From positions 1-64,000 of the forward strand of contig NZ_JAYKTS010000010.1 of NCBI RefSeq assembly GCF_037024155.1: DNA of 64,000 nucleotides, read 5' to 3'. Position 1 is the stretch's first letter; the number at the start of each line of letters is the position of its first letter. This document shows, in pieces, positions 8,325-18,483 of the stretch. The stretch comes from Bacillus sp. 2205SS5-2. Lineage in GTDB: Bacteria; Bacillota; Bacilli; Bacillales; Bacillaceae_K. Both the position numbers and the translations under genes were made by a program. The notes beneath the pieces were generated by a model. It searched no databases. It was not told the DNA's origin and worked only from the letters and a program-made list of their open reading frames with translations.

Positions 8325-11150
8325 ATGAAAAAGCATTCGAACCAAGATCCATGGCAACAATTTTCCGGACCAAATCTTGGTTATGTCATGGATGTCTATG
8401 AACAATATCAAAATGATCCAGAAAATGTTGATCCAGAACTACGGGAACTATTTGAACTATACGGTTCCCCGTATAAAAGAAACACAACCAAGTTAAGTGG
8501 GATTCCAGAAGAAGATTCTTCACATGAACCTACATCTTATTCAAAAGTGGTTGCTGCTGTTCAATTAGCAGATAATATTCGTAGATTCGGTCATTTAGCA
8601 GCCGATATAAACCCGTTAGGGACGAGAAAGCTAGACACTCGCAGAATAGAGCTTGATTCTTTTAATTTAACCGAAGAAGACTTAAAACATGTACCCGTTC
8701 AATATATTTGTCCGGATGCACCAACTCACATAAAAAATGGATTAGAAGCAATCCAGCATTTAAAAGAGGTTTATACGAGTAAACTGGCTTATGAATATAG
8801 CCATGTACATGAACTAGAAGAGAAAAACTGGTTACGTCAAAAAATTGAATCCGCATCGGTACCCCTTACATTCTCGAATGATGATAAGCGCCAATTATTG
8901 CGCCGCTTAGCGGAAGTAGAAGGTTTTGAAACGTTTGTTCATCGAACATTCGTTGGGCAGAAGCGTTTTTCCATTGAGGGTCTTGAATCCATGGTTCCGT
9001 TCTTGGATCATTTGGTTCAATATTCAGTACAAAAGGGAGCTAAGACCGTTAACATTGGCATGGCTCACCGTGGAAGATTAAATGTTCTAGCTCATGTCAT
9101 CGGAAAACCTTATGAAATGATTTTTGCTGAATTCCAACATTCTCCAAGTAAAGACTTAATCCCATCTGAAGGTTCAATCGGTATTACATATGGATGGACA
9201 GGAGATGTGAAGTATCATCTTGGAGCAGACAGACAAATTAAGGGAGCCAATACAGTCAGAGCTCGAATTACACTCGCGAATAACCCAAGTCACTTAGAAG
9301 TAATTAGCCCAATTGTTGCCGGTTATTCACGAGCTGCTCAAGAAGAACGACATGAGAATGGTTATCCAAAACAATCCTCCGAATCTTCTTATGCCATTAT
9401 GATTCATGGTGACGCGGCATTCCCAGGTCAAGGGATTGTTGCTGAAACGTTTAATTTCAGTGGTTTGCGTGGCTACTCTACGGGTGGTTCTATCCACCTT
9501 ATCGCCAATAATATGATTGGGTTTACCACCGAAAGCTATGATTCTCGTTCGACGAAGTATTCTTCTGATACAGCCAAAGGATTTGAGGTCCCGATTGTAC
9601 ATGTTAATGGCGACGACCCTGAAGCATGTTTAGCGGCAGCGTTAATGGCGTATGAATATCGTGAAAAATTCAATAAGGATTTTGTAATTGACTTAATCGG
9701 ATATCGTCGTTATGGCCATAATGAAATGGATGAACCAATGGTAACAAATCCATTAATGTATAGCATCATTTCATCACACCCTACAGTGAAATCACTTTAT
9801 GCAGATAAGCTGAAAAATGAAAACATCATATCTGGCGAAGAATTTGAAAAAATGGAAAAAGAAATACAGGAAAAATTACAGGCTTCATTTGAAAAAGTGC
9901 CCAAAAAAGAAGCAGATCCAGATATCGTTATGAGTCCACCTGAAATTGTCGCCAAAGGATTATCGAATGTAGATACAAGCATCGATCGGGTTGAGTTAGA
10001 GAACATCAATAATGAATTATTAACTTGGCCAGAAGAAATTAATGTGTTCAAGAAATTAGGGCGTATTTTGAATCGACGTAAGGATCCTTTTCAAGGCAAA
10101 GGGAAAATTGATTGGGCTCATGCAGAAACACTAGCATTCGCTGGCATTCTTAAGGATGGTACTCCTATTCGTTTAAGCGGACAAGATTCAGAACGAGGGA
10201 CATTTGCTCAGCGACATCTTGTTTTGCACGATGTTGATTCTGGGAAAGAATATATACCACTCCATCACATTGACGGGGGCAAGGCCTCTTTTGTAGTACA
10301 CAACAGCCCATTAACAGAAGTTGCTGTCGTAGGATATGAATACGGTTATAACGTGTTCGCTCCTGAAACATTAGTATTATGGGAAGCTCAATTCGGTGAC
10401 TTTGCCAATATGGCTCAAGTGATGTTCGATCAATTTATTTCTTCAGGTCGGGCAAAATGGGGCCAAAAATCAGGCTTGGTAATGTTATTACCACATGGAT
10501 ATGAGGGGCAAGGACCTGAACACTCTTCTGGTCGTGTGGAACGATTCTTGCAATCAGCCGCTGAAAATAACTGGACTGTTGCCAATGTTTCTACTGCAAG
10601 CCAGTATTTTCATATATTACGGAGGCAAGCAGCTATTCTTCAGAAAGAAGAAGTCCGACCACTCGTAGTTATGACTCCAAAGAGCCTTTTACGAAATAAT
10701 TTGGCTTCCGCAACTCCTGATCAATTGGCTACAGGAAGATTCCAACCAGTGCTTGAACAAGAAGGACTAGGTACTAATATAGAGAAGGTGGAACGCTTGG
10801 TTCTTTGTACCGGGAAGATTGGTATTGAACTGGCTGAAAAACTATCGAACAATCAGGAACATGATTGGATGCATATTGTTAGAGTGGAAGAAATCTATCC
10901 ATTCCCGAAAAGGCAGTTAACGAAAATTCTTGAGCGATATCCAAATGTAAATGAACTGCTTTGGGTTCAAGAGGAACCAAAAAATATGGGAGCATGGACC
11001 TTTGTAGAGCCTAATTTACGTGAATTAGACTTAGAGTCCATTAACATCCGTTATGTTGGTCGCCGCCGACGTTCAAGTCCGTCTGAAGGGGAACCAACTG
11101 TACACAAAAAAGAACAAGAGAGAATAATAACGGAAGCGATAAATCGCTAA
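8325..11150 (+). CDS. odhA: 2-oxoglutarate dehydrogenase E1 component
   Basis: This thiamine-diphosphate E1 subunit decarboxylates 2-oxoglutarate in the TCA cycle and passes the succinyl group to OdhB. The ATG at 8325 follows GGAGG and gives 941 aa, the usual size. The N-terminal [13 protein letters not shown] assembly segment, the ThDP-binding [11 protein letters not shown] with the downstream NN, and the AHRGRLNVL motif are all present. The C-terminal transketolase-type domain ends with [14 protein letters not shown]. The E2 gene follows after 19 bases. Confidence 0.97.
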   Translation: MKKHSNQDPWQQFSGPNLGYVMDVYEQYQNDPENVDPELRELFELYGSPYKRNTTKLSGIPEEDSSHEPTSYSKVVAAVQLADNIRRFGHLAADINPLGTRKLDTRRIELDSFNLTEEDLKHVPVQYICPDAPTHIKNGLEAIQHLKEVYTSKLAYEYSHVHELEEKNWLRQKIESASVPLTFSNDDKRQLLRRLAEVEGFETFVHRTFVGQKRFSIEGLESMVPFLDHLVQYSVQKGAKTVNIGMAHRGRLNVLAHVIGKPYEMIFAEFQHSPSKDLIPSEGSIGITYGWTGDVKYHLGADRQIKGANTVRARITLANNPSHLEVISPIVAGYSRAAQEERHENGYPKQSSESSYAIMIHGDAAFPGQGIVAETFNFSGLRGYSTGGSIHLIANNMIGFTTESYDSRSTKYSSDTAKGFEVPIVHVNGDDPEACLAAALMAYEYREKFNKDFVIDLIGYRRYGHNEMDEPMVTNPLMYSIISSHPTVKSLYADKLKNENIISGEEFEKMEKEIQEKLQASFEKVPKKEADPDIVMSPPEIVAKGLSNVDTSIDRVELENINNELLTWPEEINVFKKLGRILNRRKDPFQGKGKIDWAHAETLAFAGILKDGTPIRLSGQDSERGTFAQRHLVLHDVDSGKEYIPLHHIDGGKASFVVHNSPLTEVAVVGYEYGYNVFAPETLVLWEAQFGDFANMAQVMFDQFISSGRAKWGQKSGLVMLLPHGYEGQGPEHSSGRVERFLQSAAENNWTVANVSTASQYFHILRRQAAILQKEEVRPLVVMTPKSLLRNNLASATPDQLATGRFQPVLEQEGLGTNIEKVERLVLCTGKIGIELAEKLSNNQEHDWMHIVRVEEIYPFPKRQLTKILERYPNVNELLWVQEEPKNMGAWTFVEPNLRELDLESINIRYVGRRRRSSPSEGEPTVHKKEQERIITEAINR

Positions 11151-11169
11151 GTTAGAGGAGGACGTACAA

Positions 11170-12411
11170 GTGGCAGAAATTAAGGTACCAGAATTAGCAG
11201 AATCAATTACTGAAGGAACTATTGCACAATGGTTAAAGCAACCAGGTGATTCAGTTGTAAAGGGAGAATATATTGTTGAGCTTGAGACAGATAAAGTCAA
11301 CGTTGAAGTCATATCAGAAGAAGCAGGTGTTGTACAAGAGTTGAAAGCTGCAGAAGGTGATACTGTCGAAGTGGGACAAGTAATTGCATTAGTAGGAGAA
11401 GGTATTGCTTCTACTAAATCTCAAGCTCCTTCGGAGAAAGAGTCAAAAGAAGATTCTCCACAAAGAAAAGAAGAAAATCTGCATGCAAAACAAGAAGGTG
11501 ACGTGAATGAAAGACGTATGATTGCGTCTCCATCTGCTCGTAAATTGGCAAGAGAAAAAGGAATTGATTTAACTGAAATACCAACAGTTGATCCGATGGG
11601 ACGCGTGCGAAAACAAGATGTAGAGTCCTTCTCTCACCAATCTCAAGAGACTTCTCAACCTGCAAAACAGGCGTCATCACCCGCTCCAATGAATGCGGCT
11701 CCCGATACAAAACCTGTTGAAAGAGAAAAAATGTCTCGTCGTAGACAAACCATCGCTAAACGATTAGTAGAGGTACAGCAAACGGCTGCGATGTTGACCA
11801 CATTCAATGAAATTGATATGACAAATGTTATGGAGTTAAGAAAGCGTAAAAAAGATAAATTCTTTGAAAGCCATGATGTACGTTTAGGGTTTATGTCGTT
11901 CTTCACAAAAGCAGTTGTTGCGGCTCTAAAACAATATCCTTATGTAAATGCAGAAATTCAAGGGGATGAAGTCGTTCTTAAGAAATTCTATGATGTAGGT
12001 GTAGCAGTTTCTACAGAAGACGGCTTAGTCGTTCCGGTTGTTCGTGATTGTGATCGTAAAAACTTTGCAGAAATCGAAGGCGAAATTCTTGAACTTGCAA
12101 CAAGAGCAAGAAACAACAAACTTGCTTTAAGTGACCTTCAAGGAGGTAGCTTCACGATTACAAATGGTGGTGTGTTTGGTTCTTTATTATCGACTCCAAT
12201 TCTTAATGGCCCACAAGTAGGGATTTTAGGCATGCATACGATTCAATTACGTCCAGTTGCGATCGATGCTGAACGTATGGAAAATCGTCCGATGATGTAC
12301 ATTGCACTTTCTTATGATCACCGTATAATTGATGGCAAGCAAGCAGTTGGTTTCTTAGCCAAAATAAAGTTCTTGTTAGAGAATCCAGAAGATTTGCTTC
12401 TTGAAGGATAA
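11170..12411 (+). CDS. odhB: 2-oxoglutarate dehydrogenase E2 (dihydrolipoyl succinyltransferase)
   Basis: The 413-aa core enzyme of the 2-oxoglutarate dehydrogenase complex carries succinyl groups from E1 to CoA. Its N-terminal lipoyl domain has the modified Lys in [12 protein letters not shown] peripheral subunit-binding domain ([14 protein letters not shown]) lies at about residues 120-155 after a charged linker. The C-terminal catalytic domain has the conserved SYDHRIIDG. It starts with GTG behind GAGGAGG. A strong terminator follows; the shared E3 subunit is not in this window. Confidence 0.97.
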   Translation: MAEIKVPELAESITEGTIAQWLKQPGDSVVKGEYIVELETDKVNVEVISEEAGVVQELKAAEGDTVEVGQVIALVGEGIASTKSQAPSEKESKEDSPQRKEENLHAKQEGDVNERRMIASPSARKLAREKGIDLTEIPTVDPMGRVRKQDVESFSHQSQETSQPAKQASSPAPMNAAPDTKPVEREKMSRRRQTIAKRLVEVQQTAAMLTTFNEIDMTNVMELRKRKKDKFFESHDVRLGFMSFFTKAVVAALKQYPYVNAEIQGDEVVLKKFYDVGVAVSTEDGLVVPVVRDCDRKNFAEIEGEILELATRARNNKLALSDLQGGSFTITNGGVFGSLLSTPILNGPQVGILGMHTIQLRPVAIDAERMENRPMMYIALSYDHRIIDGKQAVGFLAKIKFLLENPEDLLLEG

Positions 12412-12438
12412 ATATTTAACATGCTCTTGTTATAATGT

Positions 12439-12471
12439 AGCACGTTAGGAAATCTTCCTAACGTGCTTTTT
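12439..12471 (+). terminator. Intrinsic terminator of odhAB
   Basis: AGCACGTTAGGAA and TTCCTAACGTGCT form a perfect 13-bp stem with a three-base loop, followed by T's. Confidence 0.95.
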
Positions 12472-12577
12472 GAATTTTAGATTGATCATCCTATTTAATA
12501 TAATTGCACTAAGGAAACTTTTTTAGTTATTTGCATAAATTATAAGTAAATGCAATAAGAGGGGAGGAGGGAAATAA

Positions 12578-12691
12578 ATGACCTCTAAAACGGCAAAAAA
12601 AGTCGCCATATATAGTCATCTATTTCATGCATTAGGTATTATTTCAGATCATGAGTTTGAAAAACTCATGAATAAAAAAAGAGCTAATTAA
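12578..12691 (+). CDS. 37-aa small protein, unknown function
   Basis: A 37-codon frame (starts MTSKTAKKVAIYSH) begins 6 bases after an unusually strong ribosome binding site, GGGGAGGAGGG. It ends at a perfect palindromic terminator. The C-terminal half, LGIISDHEFEKLM, resembles the short helical SHOCT-type pattern (GIIT-EEFE), but I do not recognise a family. It is convergent with sda and shares its terminator. The RBS and terminator make translation likely; the function is unknown. Confidence 0.6.
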   Translation: MTSKTAKKVAIYSHLFHALGIISDHEFEKLMNKKRAN

Positions 12692-12718
12692 AAACGCTTG
12701 GCCATGGCCAAGCGTTTT
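12691..12718. terminator. Bidirectional terminator between the 37-aa gene and sda
   Basis: A perfect 28-bp palindrome, AAAACGCTTGGCC followed by its complement, has A's on one side and T's on the other. It can end transcription from both convergent genes. Confidence 0.92.
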
Positions 12719-12740
12719 ATTTCTATTGACTGATCATTGT

Positions 12741-12875
12741 TTAAGAGTGTTTAAAGGAAGTTAATCCTCTTTGTCGTAGTTCCTTTTTCAACAGTTGAAT
12801 CCAATCCTTTTCTTGACCATGTTTCGATGCGTCCCGATAGGCTGCCACCAATTGTTCATTACTTAAAATCTTCAT
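12741..12875 (-). CDS. sda: Sporulation histidine kinase inhibitor Sda
   Basis: Sda is a small helical-hairpin protein that blocks autophosphorylation of the sporulation kinase KinA when DNA replication is perturbed. The ATG at 12875 is preceded by AGGAGG and gives 44 aa. The sequence MKILSNEQLVAAY then WIQLLKKELRQRGL matches the family pattern (LSDE-L---Y followed by a second amphipathic helix with EI-RR). An upstream extension to 13007 is possible but lacks a ribosome binding site. No clear DnaA boxes are visible, unlike B. subtilis sda. Confidence 0.88.
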   Translation of the reverse strand: MKILSNEQLVAAYRDASKHGQEKDWIQLLKKELRQRGLTSFKHS

Positions 12876-12896
12876 AATCAACCTCCTAGACAATTT

Positions 12897-12918
12897 AAAT
12901 ATTGAATATTCAATATTT
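12897..12918. promoter_or_regulatory. 22-bp perfect palindrome in the sda leader
   Basis: A perfect palindrome centred at 12907/12908 with core TTGAATATTCAA lies 22 bases upstream of the sda start codon. Its symmetry suggests an operator for a dimeric regulator, though it could also form an RNA stem. It is not a LexA or DnaA site that I recognise. Confidence 0.4.
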
Positions 12919-13038
12919 TCTCTACATTTTACACTGTATTCATCTGAATGAAAAGTAATAACCATTGAACGAAGAAAATTCTTGTTTGTTAAAAAATATT
13001 CCCTCATACTAAAAGAAAAACAAAAGGGGATTATTAAT

Positions 13039-13845
13039 TTGGGGGAACAAAACGTAGTGCATAAAACTAGTGGACCAATAACAAAACAAACGCTAATCGA
13101 CGACCTAAAAAGAATCGGAGTCCAAAAAGGAGATTATTTAATGGTCCATTCTTCCCTCTCTTCCTTAGGTTGGGTGTGTGGTGGAGAGCAAGCCGTAGTG
13201 GAGGCTTTGCTCGAAGTAGTTACTGAAGAAGGAAGTATCATCATGTCGACCCAGTCATCGAACAATTCTGATCCAACATATTGGGAAAACCCTCCTGTAC
13301 CTGAGGATTGGCATGAGGTCATAAGGAACCAGATGCCAGCTTATCATCCTGCTCTCACTTCGACACGCGGAATGGGCAGAATAGTAGAGTCATTTCGAAC
13401 TCACCCAGATGTGATAAGAAGCGCCCATCCGAAGCTTTCTTTTGCAGCATATGGAAATGTCGCCCAGAGTCTAATAGACAATCATTCAATAAATCTTCCA
13501 TTTGGAGAAGAATCTCCTTTAGCCAGACTTTACGAGAGGAATAGCAAAATTCTCTTGCTTGGTGTGGATTATGATAGTTGTACCGCGATGCATTTAGCAG
13601 AATACCGATTGGGCACCTTACCAGTTAACCAGCAAGGATCAGCCATGATGGAAGACGGTCAAAGAGTATGGAAAGTATATGAAGAATTTGATGTAGATTC
13701 TGATCAATTTCCAGCGATTGGGCGGGCTTTTGAAGAGAAGGGTAAGGGAGCTTATGGAATCGTAGGCATGGCTGAAACAAAATTGTTGCCACTAAAAGAA
13801 CTTGTCGATTTTACTTTGGAATATCTGCAAAAATCAACAAAATGA
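13039..13845 (+). CDS. AAC(3)-family N-acetyltransferase (YokD-like)
   Basis: This enzyme of the aminoglycoside 3-N-acetyltransferase fold is 268 aa from the TTG at 13039 (RBS AGGGGA, 8 bases). Typical motifs are DYLMVHSSLSSLGWVCGG near the N-terminus, MSTQSSNNSDP, and LLGVDYDSCTAMHLAE near the C-terminus. Chromosomal homologues such as YokD bind acetyl-CoA, but their natural substrate is often unknown. Earlier in-frame starts (12982) lack a ribosome binding site. It is divergent from sda. Confidence 0.88.
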   Translation: MGEQNVVHKTSGPITKQTLIDDLKRIGVQKGDYLMVHSSLSSLGWVCGGEQAVVEALLEVVTEEGSIIMSTQSSNNSDPTYWENPPVPEDWHEVIRNQMPAYHPALTSTRGMGRIVESFRTHPDVIRSAHPKLSFAAYGNVAQSLIDNHSINLPFGEESPLARLYERNSKILLLGVDYDSCTAMHLAEYRLGTLPVNQQGSAMMEDGQRVWKVYEEFDVDSDQFPAIGRAFEEKGKGAYGIVGMAETKLLPLKELVDFTLEYLQKSTK

Positions 13846-13968
13846 TCGTATTACCTTTACATAAATAGACAAAAACCCCACTAGCTCCTATGGTAGGATA
13901 AGGATAAAACGTGGCTGATACCGTACTAGAGGCGTTTCACTCCACGAATCTTTTATCAGGAGGGAATA

Positions 13969-15618
13969 GTGTTGAAAGATCTACTGAGAACAACGATTGG
14001 TGAGTTATTAGATGAAAAGGCACAGTTTTGCCCAAATGATCTCGCCGTCATTTATTCAGATAAACAAATCCAGTGGAGTTATCAACAGTTTAATGATCTT
14101 TGCCGTCAAGTGGCAAAAGGTTTTCAACAACTCGATATACAGCACGGGGATCACATGGCTATTTGGGCAACTAATCGGCCAGAATGGTTAGTGACTCAAT
14201 TTGCAAGTAGTAAAATAGGTGCTGTACTAGTTACTGTGAATACAAACTACCAAAAAGCAGAATTAGAATATTTATTACGTCAATCCGATTCTTCTACTCT
14301 TATTCTTATGGACACTTACAAGTCTAGTTCCTTTATAGAAATGTTACTTGAAATTTGTCCAGAGCTAAAAGACTGTAAACCGGGTCAATTGAAAAGTAAA
14401 CGTCTTCCTCACTTGAAAAATGTTATTATTCTTAGCGAGAAATCCTATTTGGGTGTATATAATTGGAAGGAAATTTTAGAATTAGGCAAAATAGGGTCAG
14501 AGGAAGACTTAGCAAAAGAGTCTGCTCGTTGTCACCCTGATGATGTCATCAATATGCAGTATACTTCTGGAACGACAGGCTTTCCGAAAGGGGTTATGTT
14601 GACTCATAGTAATATTATTAATAACGCATTTAATATTGCAAAATGCATGGAGTTGTCAAAGCAGGATCGTTTATGTATTCCTGTCCCATTCTTCCATTGC
14701 TTCGGTTGTGTCTTAGGAACATTAGCTTGTGTGACTGTTGGAGCAACGATGGTGCCGATAGAAATATTTTCTCCTGAAAAAGTGCTAAAAACGGTAGAAA
14801 AGGAAAAGTGTACGGCTCTTCACGGAGTTCCGACAATGTTTATTGCTGAATTAAATTCCCCACATTTTGCTGAATTTGACTTAAGCTCATTGCGAACAGG
14901 TATAATGGCGGGATCTACCTGTCCGATGGAGGTAATGAAAGGCATTATGAATAAAATGGGTGTAGCTGAAATCACCATTGCCTACGGACAAACGGAAGCA
15001 TCCCCAGTCATTACTCAATCAAGGACAAATGACCCAATCGAACTTCGTGTGCAAACGGTCGGAAGAGCCTTGCCTCATGTCGAAGTAAGAATTGTTATTC
15101 CAGGTACAAACACAGAAGTCAATGCTGGTCAACAAGGAGAACTATGTACAAGAGGCTATCATGTTATGAAGGGGTATTATAAAAATAAAGATGCCACTAG
15201 GGAAGTTATTGACAAAGATGGATGGCTTCATACTGGTGATTTGGCTATCATGGATGCACAAGGCTATTGTCGGATAACAGGGAGATTGAAGGATATGATT
15301 ATTCGAGGTGGCGAAAATGTTTATCCTCGAGAAATAGAAGAATTCCTTTATCAGCACCCTAAGATTTTAGATGTGCAAGTCATAGGTGTTCCGAACGAAA
15401 TCTATGGAGAAGAGATCATGGGATGGGTTATTTTAAAAGAGGGAGAAAAAGCGACATCAAAAGAACTTAGAGAGTATTGTATAGGGAAAATTTCAAAACA
15501 TAAAATCCCTCAATTTTTCGAATTCATCGAGGGTTACCCGATGACTGCTTCAGGAAAGATTCAAAAATTTAAACTTAAAGAAATGGCCGAACAAAAGGCT
15601 TTTACGACAAAGCTATAA
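13969..15618 (+). CDS. AMP-forming acyl-CoA ligase (YngI-like)
   Basis: This 549-aa adenylate-forming enzyme should activate a fatty or other carboxylic acid to its CoA thioester. It has the P-loop-like MQYTSGTTGFPKGVML, AYGQTEASP, the hinge region GRLKDMIIRGGENVYP and the C-terminal catalytic Lys in TASGKIQKFKL. The GTG start follows CAGGAGGGA. It appears monocistronic: an acetyltransferase with its own promoter lies upstream and a terminator follows. It is a close structural relative of YngI of B. subtilis, which has the same length. Confidence 0.9.
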   Translation: MLKDLLRTTIGELLDEKAQFCPNDLAVIYSDKQIQWSYQQFNDLCRQVAKGFQQLDIQHGDHMAIWATNRPEWLVTQFASSKIGAVLVTVNTNYQKAELEYLLRQSDSSTLILMDTYKSSSFIEMLLEICPELKDCKPGQLKSKRLPHLKNVIILSEKSYLGVYNWKEILELGKIGSEEDLAKESARCHPDDVINMQYTSGTTGFPKGVMLTHSNIINNAFNIAKCMELSKQDRLCIPVPFFHCFGCVLGTLACVTVGATMVPIEIFSPEKVLKTVEKEKCTALHGVPTMFIAELNSPHFAEFDLSSLRTGIMAGSTCPMEVMKGIMNKMGVAEITIAYGQTEASPVITQSRTNDPIELRVQTVGRALPHVEVRIVIPGTNTEVNAGQQGELCTRGYHVMKGYYKNKDATREVIDKDGWLHTGDLAIMDAQGYCRITGRLKDMIIRGGENVYPREIEEFLYQHPKILDVQVIGVPNEIYGEEIMGWVILKEGEKATSKELREYCIGKISKHKIPQFFEFIEGYPMTASGKIQKFKLKEMAEQKAFTTKL

Positions 15619-15625
15619 AAGGATT

Positions 15626-15656
15626 CCTGCTGCTACTTTAGTATGCAGGTTTTTTG
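15626..15656 (+). terminator. Probable terminator of the acyl-CoA ligase
   Basis: CCTGC and GCAGG with an internal CTAC/GTA pairing form an imperfect stem followed by TTTTTTG. Confidence 0.65.
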
Positions 15657-15781
15657 TTATACTATTAAAATAGGAAAATCTTGTTACGAATACTTTATTA
15701 ATAGTAAACTCCCAAATATTCTAGAGCAATTCACTAGGAATAGGGACTTTTTAACCTGTAAGTAATGGAGAGGAGAAAGTT

Positions 15782-16681
15782 ATGTATCTATTTGTTTATG
15801 GATCACTTAGAAAATATGAAAAGAACCATTTTTTTTTAGATAAAGCGACCCTTGTTTCCAACCAAGCCTGGGTCATCGGAACGCTATATGATACTGGTAA
15901 AGGCTATCCAACCTTATCAAATGGTAAGCAACGGGTTTATGGTGAAGTGTATGAAGTGAATAATGAAATAATAGCGAGAATTGATGCTTTAGAAGGGTAT
16001 CATTCAGAAAATAGGCATAATTTATTCGAGAGAAGCAATATGTCAATTCATACAGATGAAAAAAGAGTGAAGGCATACGTCTATTTTTGTGAAAATATAC
16101 ATAAATCATATATCCCGATTGCCAGTGGCGATTGGCGCATTTCACAGTTTTTTCAAACACCACTGTCAACCATATATTATTTTGCCTATGGTTCCTGTAT
16201 GGATCAAGAACGTTTTTCTATTGCCCAGGTTCACCATCTTTTTCAAGATAAAGTAGGACGTGGTATTCTTGAGGGGTATTCGATGAAATATTGTTTTGAA
16301 GTTCCTGATGGAGGACGTGGCGATATTGTCGAGGATGGTGGAACTACAGAAGGCGTCATTTATCAAATTGATAAGCAAGGAAAGGAATACCTTTATATGC
16401 GCGAAGGTGTGGATGCAGGATGGTATCGTCCTGCTCTCATAGATGTGGTTGTGAATGAGGGGGAAATGAAGAATGTGCTTACATTTATTGTGATAGATAA
16501 AAAGGAAGAAAAATGTCCACCTTTCCATTATGCTAGGGAGATTCTCCGTGGGGCTCATCCTTTCGTAAGTAAAGAATATACGCAATCCCTTTTGAATCAA
16601 TTGAAAAATCTGAAAATGGATGAAGTGGAAATTGAGCAAATAATAAATGAACTTACTCAATTGAAAAGGTCTCCACAATGA
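15782..16681 (+). CDS. ykqA: Two-domain gamma-glutamylcyclotransferase-like protein (YkqA-like)
   Basis: The 299-aa protein has two tandem AIG2/GGCT-fold domains. The first starts at the N-terminus with the glycine-rich FVYGSLRKYE, and the second starts near residue 135 with YYFAYGSCMD. YkqA of B. subtilis has the same double arrangement. These folds often cleave gamma-glutamyl amine or peptide bonds, with the acidic catalytic residue after the YGSL strand. The true substrate is unknown. The ATG at 15782 follows GGAGAGGAG. No partner gene is adjacent. Confidence 0.85.
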   Translation: MYLFVYGSLRKYEKNHFFLDKATLVSNQAWVIGTLYDTGKGYPTLSNGKQRVYGEVYEVNNEIIARIDALEGYHSENRHNLFERSNMSIHTDEKRVKAYVYFCENIHKSYIPIASGDWRISQFFQTPLSTIYYFAYGSCMDQERFSIAQVHHLFQDKVGRGILEGYSMKYCFEVPDGGRGDIVEDGGTTEGVIYQIDKQGKEYLYMREGVDAGWYRPALIDVVVNEGEMKNVLTFIVIDKKEEKCPPFHYAREILRGAHPFVSKEYTQSLLNQLKNLKMDEVEIEQIINELTQLKRSPQ

Positions 16682-17041
16682 GCAGCGACTGATTAATTCG
16701 AATCGACGAAATTCAGTGAGATTATGAAGAAGAATATGTTCCAGGAGAGATCGAAGTGATTAGAGTAGAAGAAATCATTTTGATAAAGAGTCCTATTATA
16801 CCACATTCGAACAGCAATATAGTTTCTCGGTGCAGGTGAAGATTGGAAAGAGGGAATTGATCGTAGCCAATCCTTTTAGGTGAGTTACCTTATGCCATTT
16901 GGCTTAATAAAGCTTATCATGAAGGGTATACAAATATGTAACTCAACGATATATTTATAAAAAATAGACGAATATGTAGGCGTTTGTCTTAAATTAATAC
17001 GGCCAATAAATCTTTTTCATTTTCACATCAAAGAAATGATA
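16682..17041. other. Decayed DNA with protein-like fragments
   Basis: Short plus-strand stretches read as protein-like but are broken by stops, for example EEEYVPGEIEVIRVEE near 16730 and VKIGKRELIVANPF near 16840. No start or ribosome binding site fits. This is probably an eroded gene whose family I cannot name. Confidence 0.3.
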
Positions 17042-17203
17042 TATGAGAAGGATATTCAAGATCTAGTGGAGGTATGTGGTGAAATATAGGATTGCGATGA
17101 TGGATTAAAAGAAAACATTCAAAAGAGGCGTAGCGATTATCTTTCATTATCAACTAAACGTGGGGGATTTCTTCTTAATTTACCGGAGAAAAGGCATTTA
17201 TAA
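17042..17203 (+). pseudogene. Unidentified gene remnant with internal stop
   Basis: A 53-codon frame with one internal TAG (17087) reads IQDLVEVCGEI, then RRSDYLSLSTKRGGFLLN. The composition is coding-like, but there is no start and I do not recognise it. Confidence 0.3.
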
Positions 17204-17262
17204 TACTCTAGTTCAAGGACGGTTGTAAATAGCGATCAGGAGTCTCATGAGGTACATGCTAA

Positions 17263-17340
17263 GCACGTGTCGGCCATTCTACTAAGATCTTAACTAAAGT
17301 CGGTTTTGAAACAAAAATAGAGTATGAATATTGGGTTTAA
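17263..17340 (+). pseudogene. C-terminal fragment resembling a GNAT acetyltransferase
   Basis: The frame ends ILTKVGFETKIEYEYWV before TAA, which fits the usual GNAT tail (a VLEKVGF-like motif, then a Tyr-rich last strand). A stop lies just upstream at 17260 and the rest of the domain is not readable. Confidence 0.35.
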
Positions 17341-17441
17341 GAGAGCTGATAGGGCAATCAAATCATTGTGTTGTATGAATCGTTTCACTTTTAATTAAGG
17401 CTCTTTGTATGAAAAAAGGCATCTCTAAATTAGTAAGTTCG

Positions 17442-17490
17442 CCCCAAATATATCAGGTATATAACAATATTGGGGTTAAAATTTTTTTTT
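17442..17490 (+). terminator. Terminator-like hairpin with long T-run
   Basis: CCCCAAATATA and TATTGGGG pair around a short loop, and ten T's follow at 17481-17490. No intact gene precedes it, so it may be left from the decayed genes upstream. Confidence 0.5.
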
Positions 17491-17497
17491 GATAGGC

Positions 17498-17526
17498 GGT
17501 GGCGGCGTGACATGAGCGCTGCCATC
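17498..17526. other. GC-rich hairpin next to an element copy
   Basis: GGTGGCGGCG (17498-17507) pairs over ten positions, two of them G-U, with CGCTGCCATC (17517-17526). The stem is strikingly GC-rich for this region and directly abuts the left end of the repeat copy at 17527. Confidence 0.4.
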
Positions 17527-17709
17527 GAGTTTTTCGTATAATATGTTGCTATTGGCACAATGAAAAAAAAGCAGTAAGGTTTTTTGACGGATTTTGGACT
17601 TTTTATCTAGAAATGGAGAAGTTTTCATTAAGAAAAGAGCACGAAGTAATACAAATCAGGGGATATATTCCTATTCGAAAAGCCACAATCTTTGCGAAAA
17701 CACCCTTAA
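17527..17709 (+). repeat. Inverted-repeat element, copy A (degenerate)
   Basis: The left end (TTTTTCGTATAATATGTTGC) and right end (CAATCTTTGCGAAAACACCC) match the termini of the dispersed element defined at 18141 and 20152, but the interior has diverged. Orientation is the same as all other copies. Confidence 0.55.
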
Positions 17710-17747
17710 TTAAAGAGAAAGCTCGATAAAGGGAGGGAGGTGCTGAA

Positions 17748-18483
17748 TTGATTTTCTTGTTCCTCCTGTTGAGCAGTATGGAAATATCAGTCTTTACCTT
17801 ATTAGTTGGCGTATTTATTTTGAATTTCCCCTACCAAACGAACTGGCGGCAGCTTTCCCCGGGGATGATTTTAACTTAGAAAGGGTATAGCTTTCTTCTA
17901 TCCTTTGGCTTGATCTATTTAGTCCTTATTACTTCCTTGACAATATCGTATGGAATCGGCAAGCAGTTAGGCTACTATTTTATTAATCTATTTTCCAAAA
18001 GAAAAAGCGAGCGAAGTATTTAAAAAACAAAGAAGTGAATCAACCAATATGGACTTCTCTCCAAATTTTTTCTTTTTTATCCCAGGTTTACGCATCACCA
18101 TGCCCTACTTTTCAGGAACCATTAAATTGTCTTTAGTTAAGGCTCTTTTCGTATATATTGTGGCTATTTCATCTGAATTTTGATTAAATCGCCCATTTCA
18201 CTGTTGATTCCCATCAAAAATAGACGAAATGATGCCGGAAACAAAGCGATATCACCATTTATAGACTGGTTCGAAAAGCAACAATCTTTGCGAACACAGC
18301 CTTAGTTAAATATATGCTCTACGCCTCTCCAGCGCCTTCGTTTGGTGAATGATGTACTTTTAAATTGGTCAGTTTTTTCCAGACACATACGAATATATTG
18401 TGGAATATACCTTCTTAGTGATAGCAGTTGTGATGGTTATTTCCTTTGTATTGTTTATCCATTTTCACATTTGTAAAAGATAA
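17748..18483 (+). pseudogene. Decayed membrane-protein gene interrupted by a repeat element
   Basis: A TTG behind GGGAGGGAGG opens a frame of hydrophobic segments (FLFLLLSSMEISVFTLL, then FLLSFGLIYLVLITSL) with an internal TAG at 17877 and a TAA at 18021. Further membrane-like pieces follow in other frames: IPGLRITMPYFSG near 18085 and FLVIAVVMVISFVLFIHF near 18435, ending at 18483. Repeat copy B sits between the last two pieces. The parent protein family is not recognised. This looks like one membrane gene with several lesions. Confidence 0.45.
18141..18301 (+). repeat. Inverted-repeat (MITE-like) element, copy B, with 8-bp target duplication
   Basis: This 161-bp copy starts GGCTCTTTTCG and ends CGAACACAGCC; about 26 bases at each end are imperfect inverted repeats. 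TTAGTTAA flanks it on both sides (18133-18140 and 18302-18309), a perfect 8-bp target-site duplication. It has no coding capacity, so it must be mobilised in trans. It splits a decayed membrane-protein gene. Confidence 0.8.

Noticed and set aside
16166-16678. 170-codon minus-strand frame inside ykqA
   Set aside because: It is a shadow of a well-supported two-domain gene and has no sensible composition or start signal.
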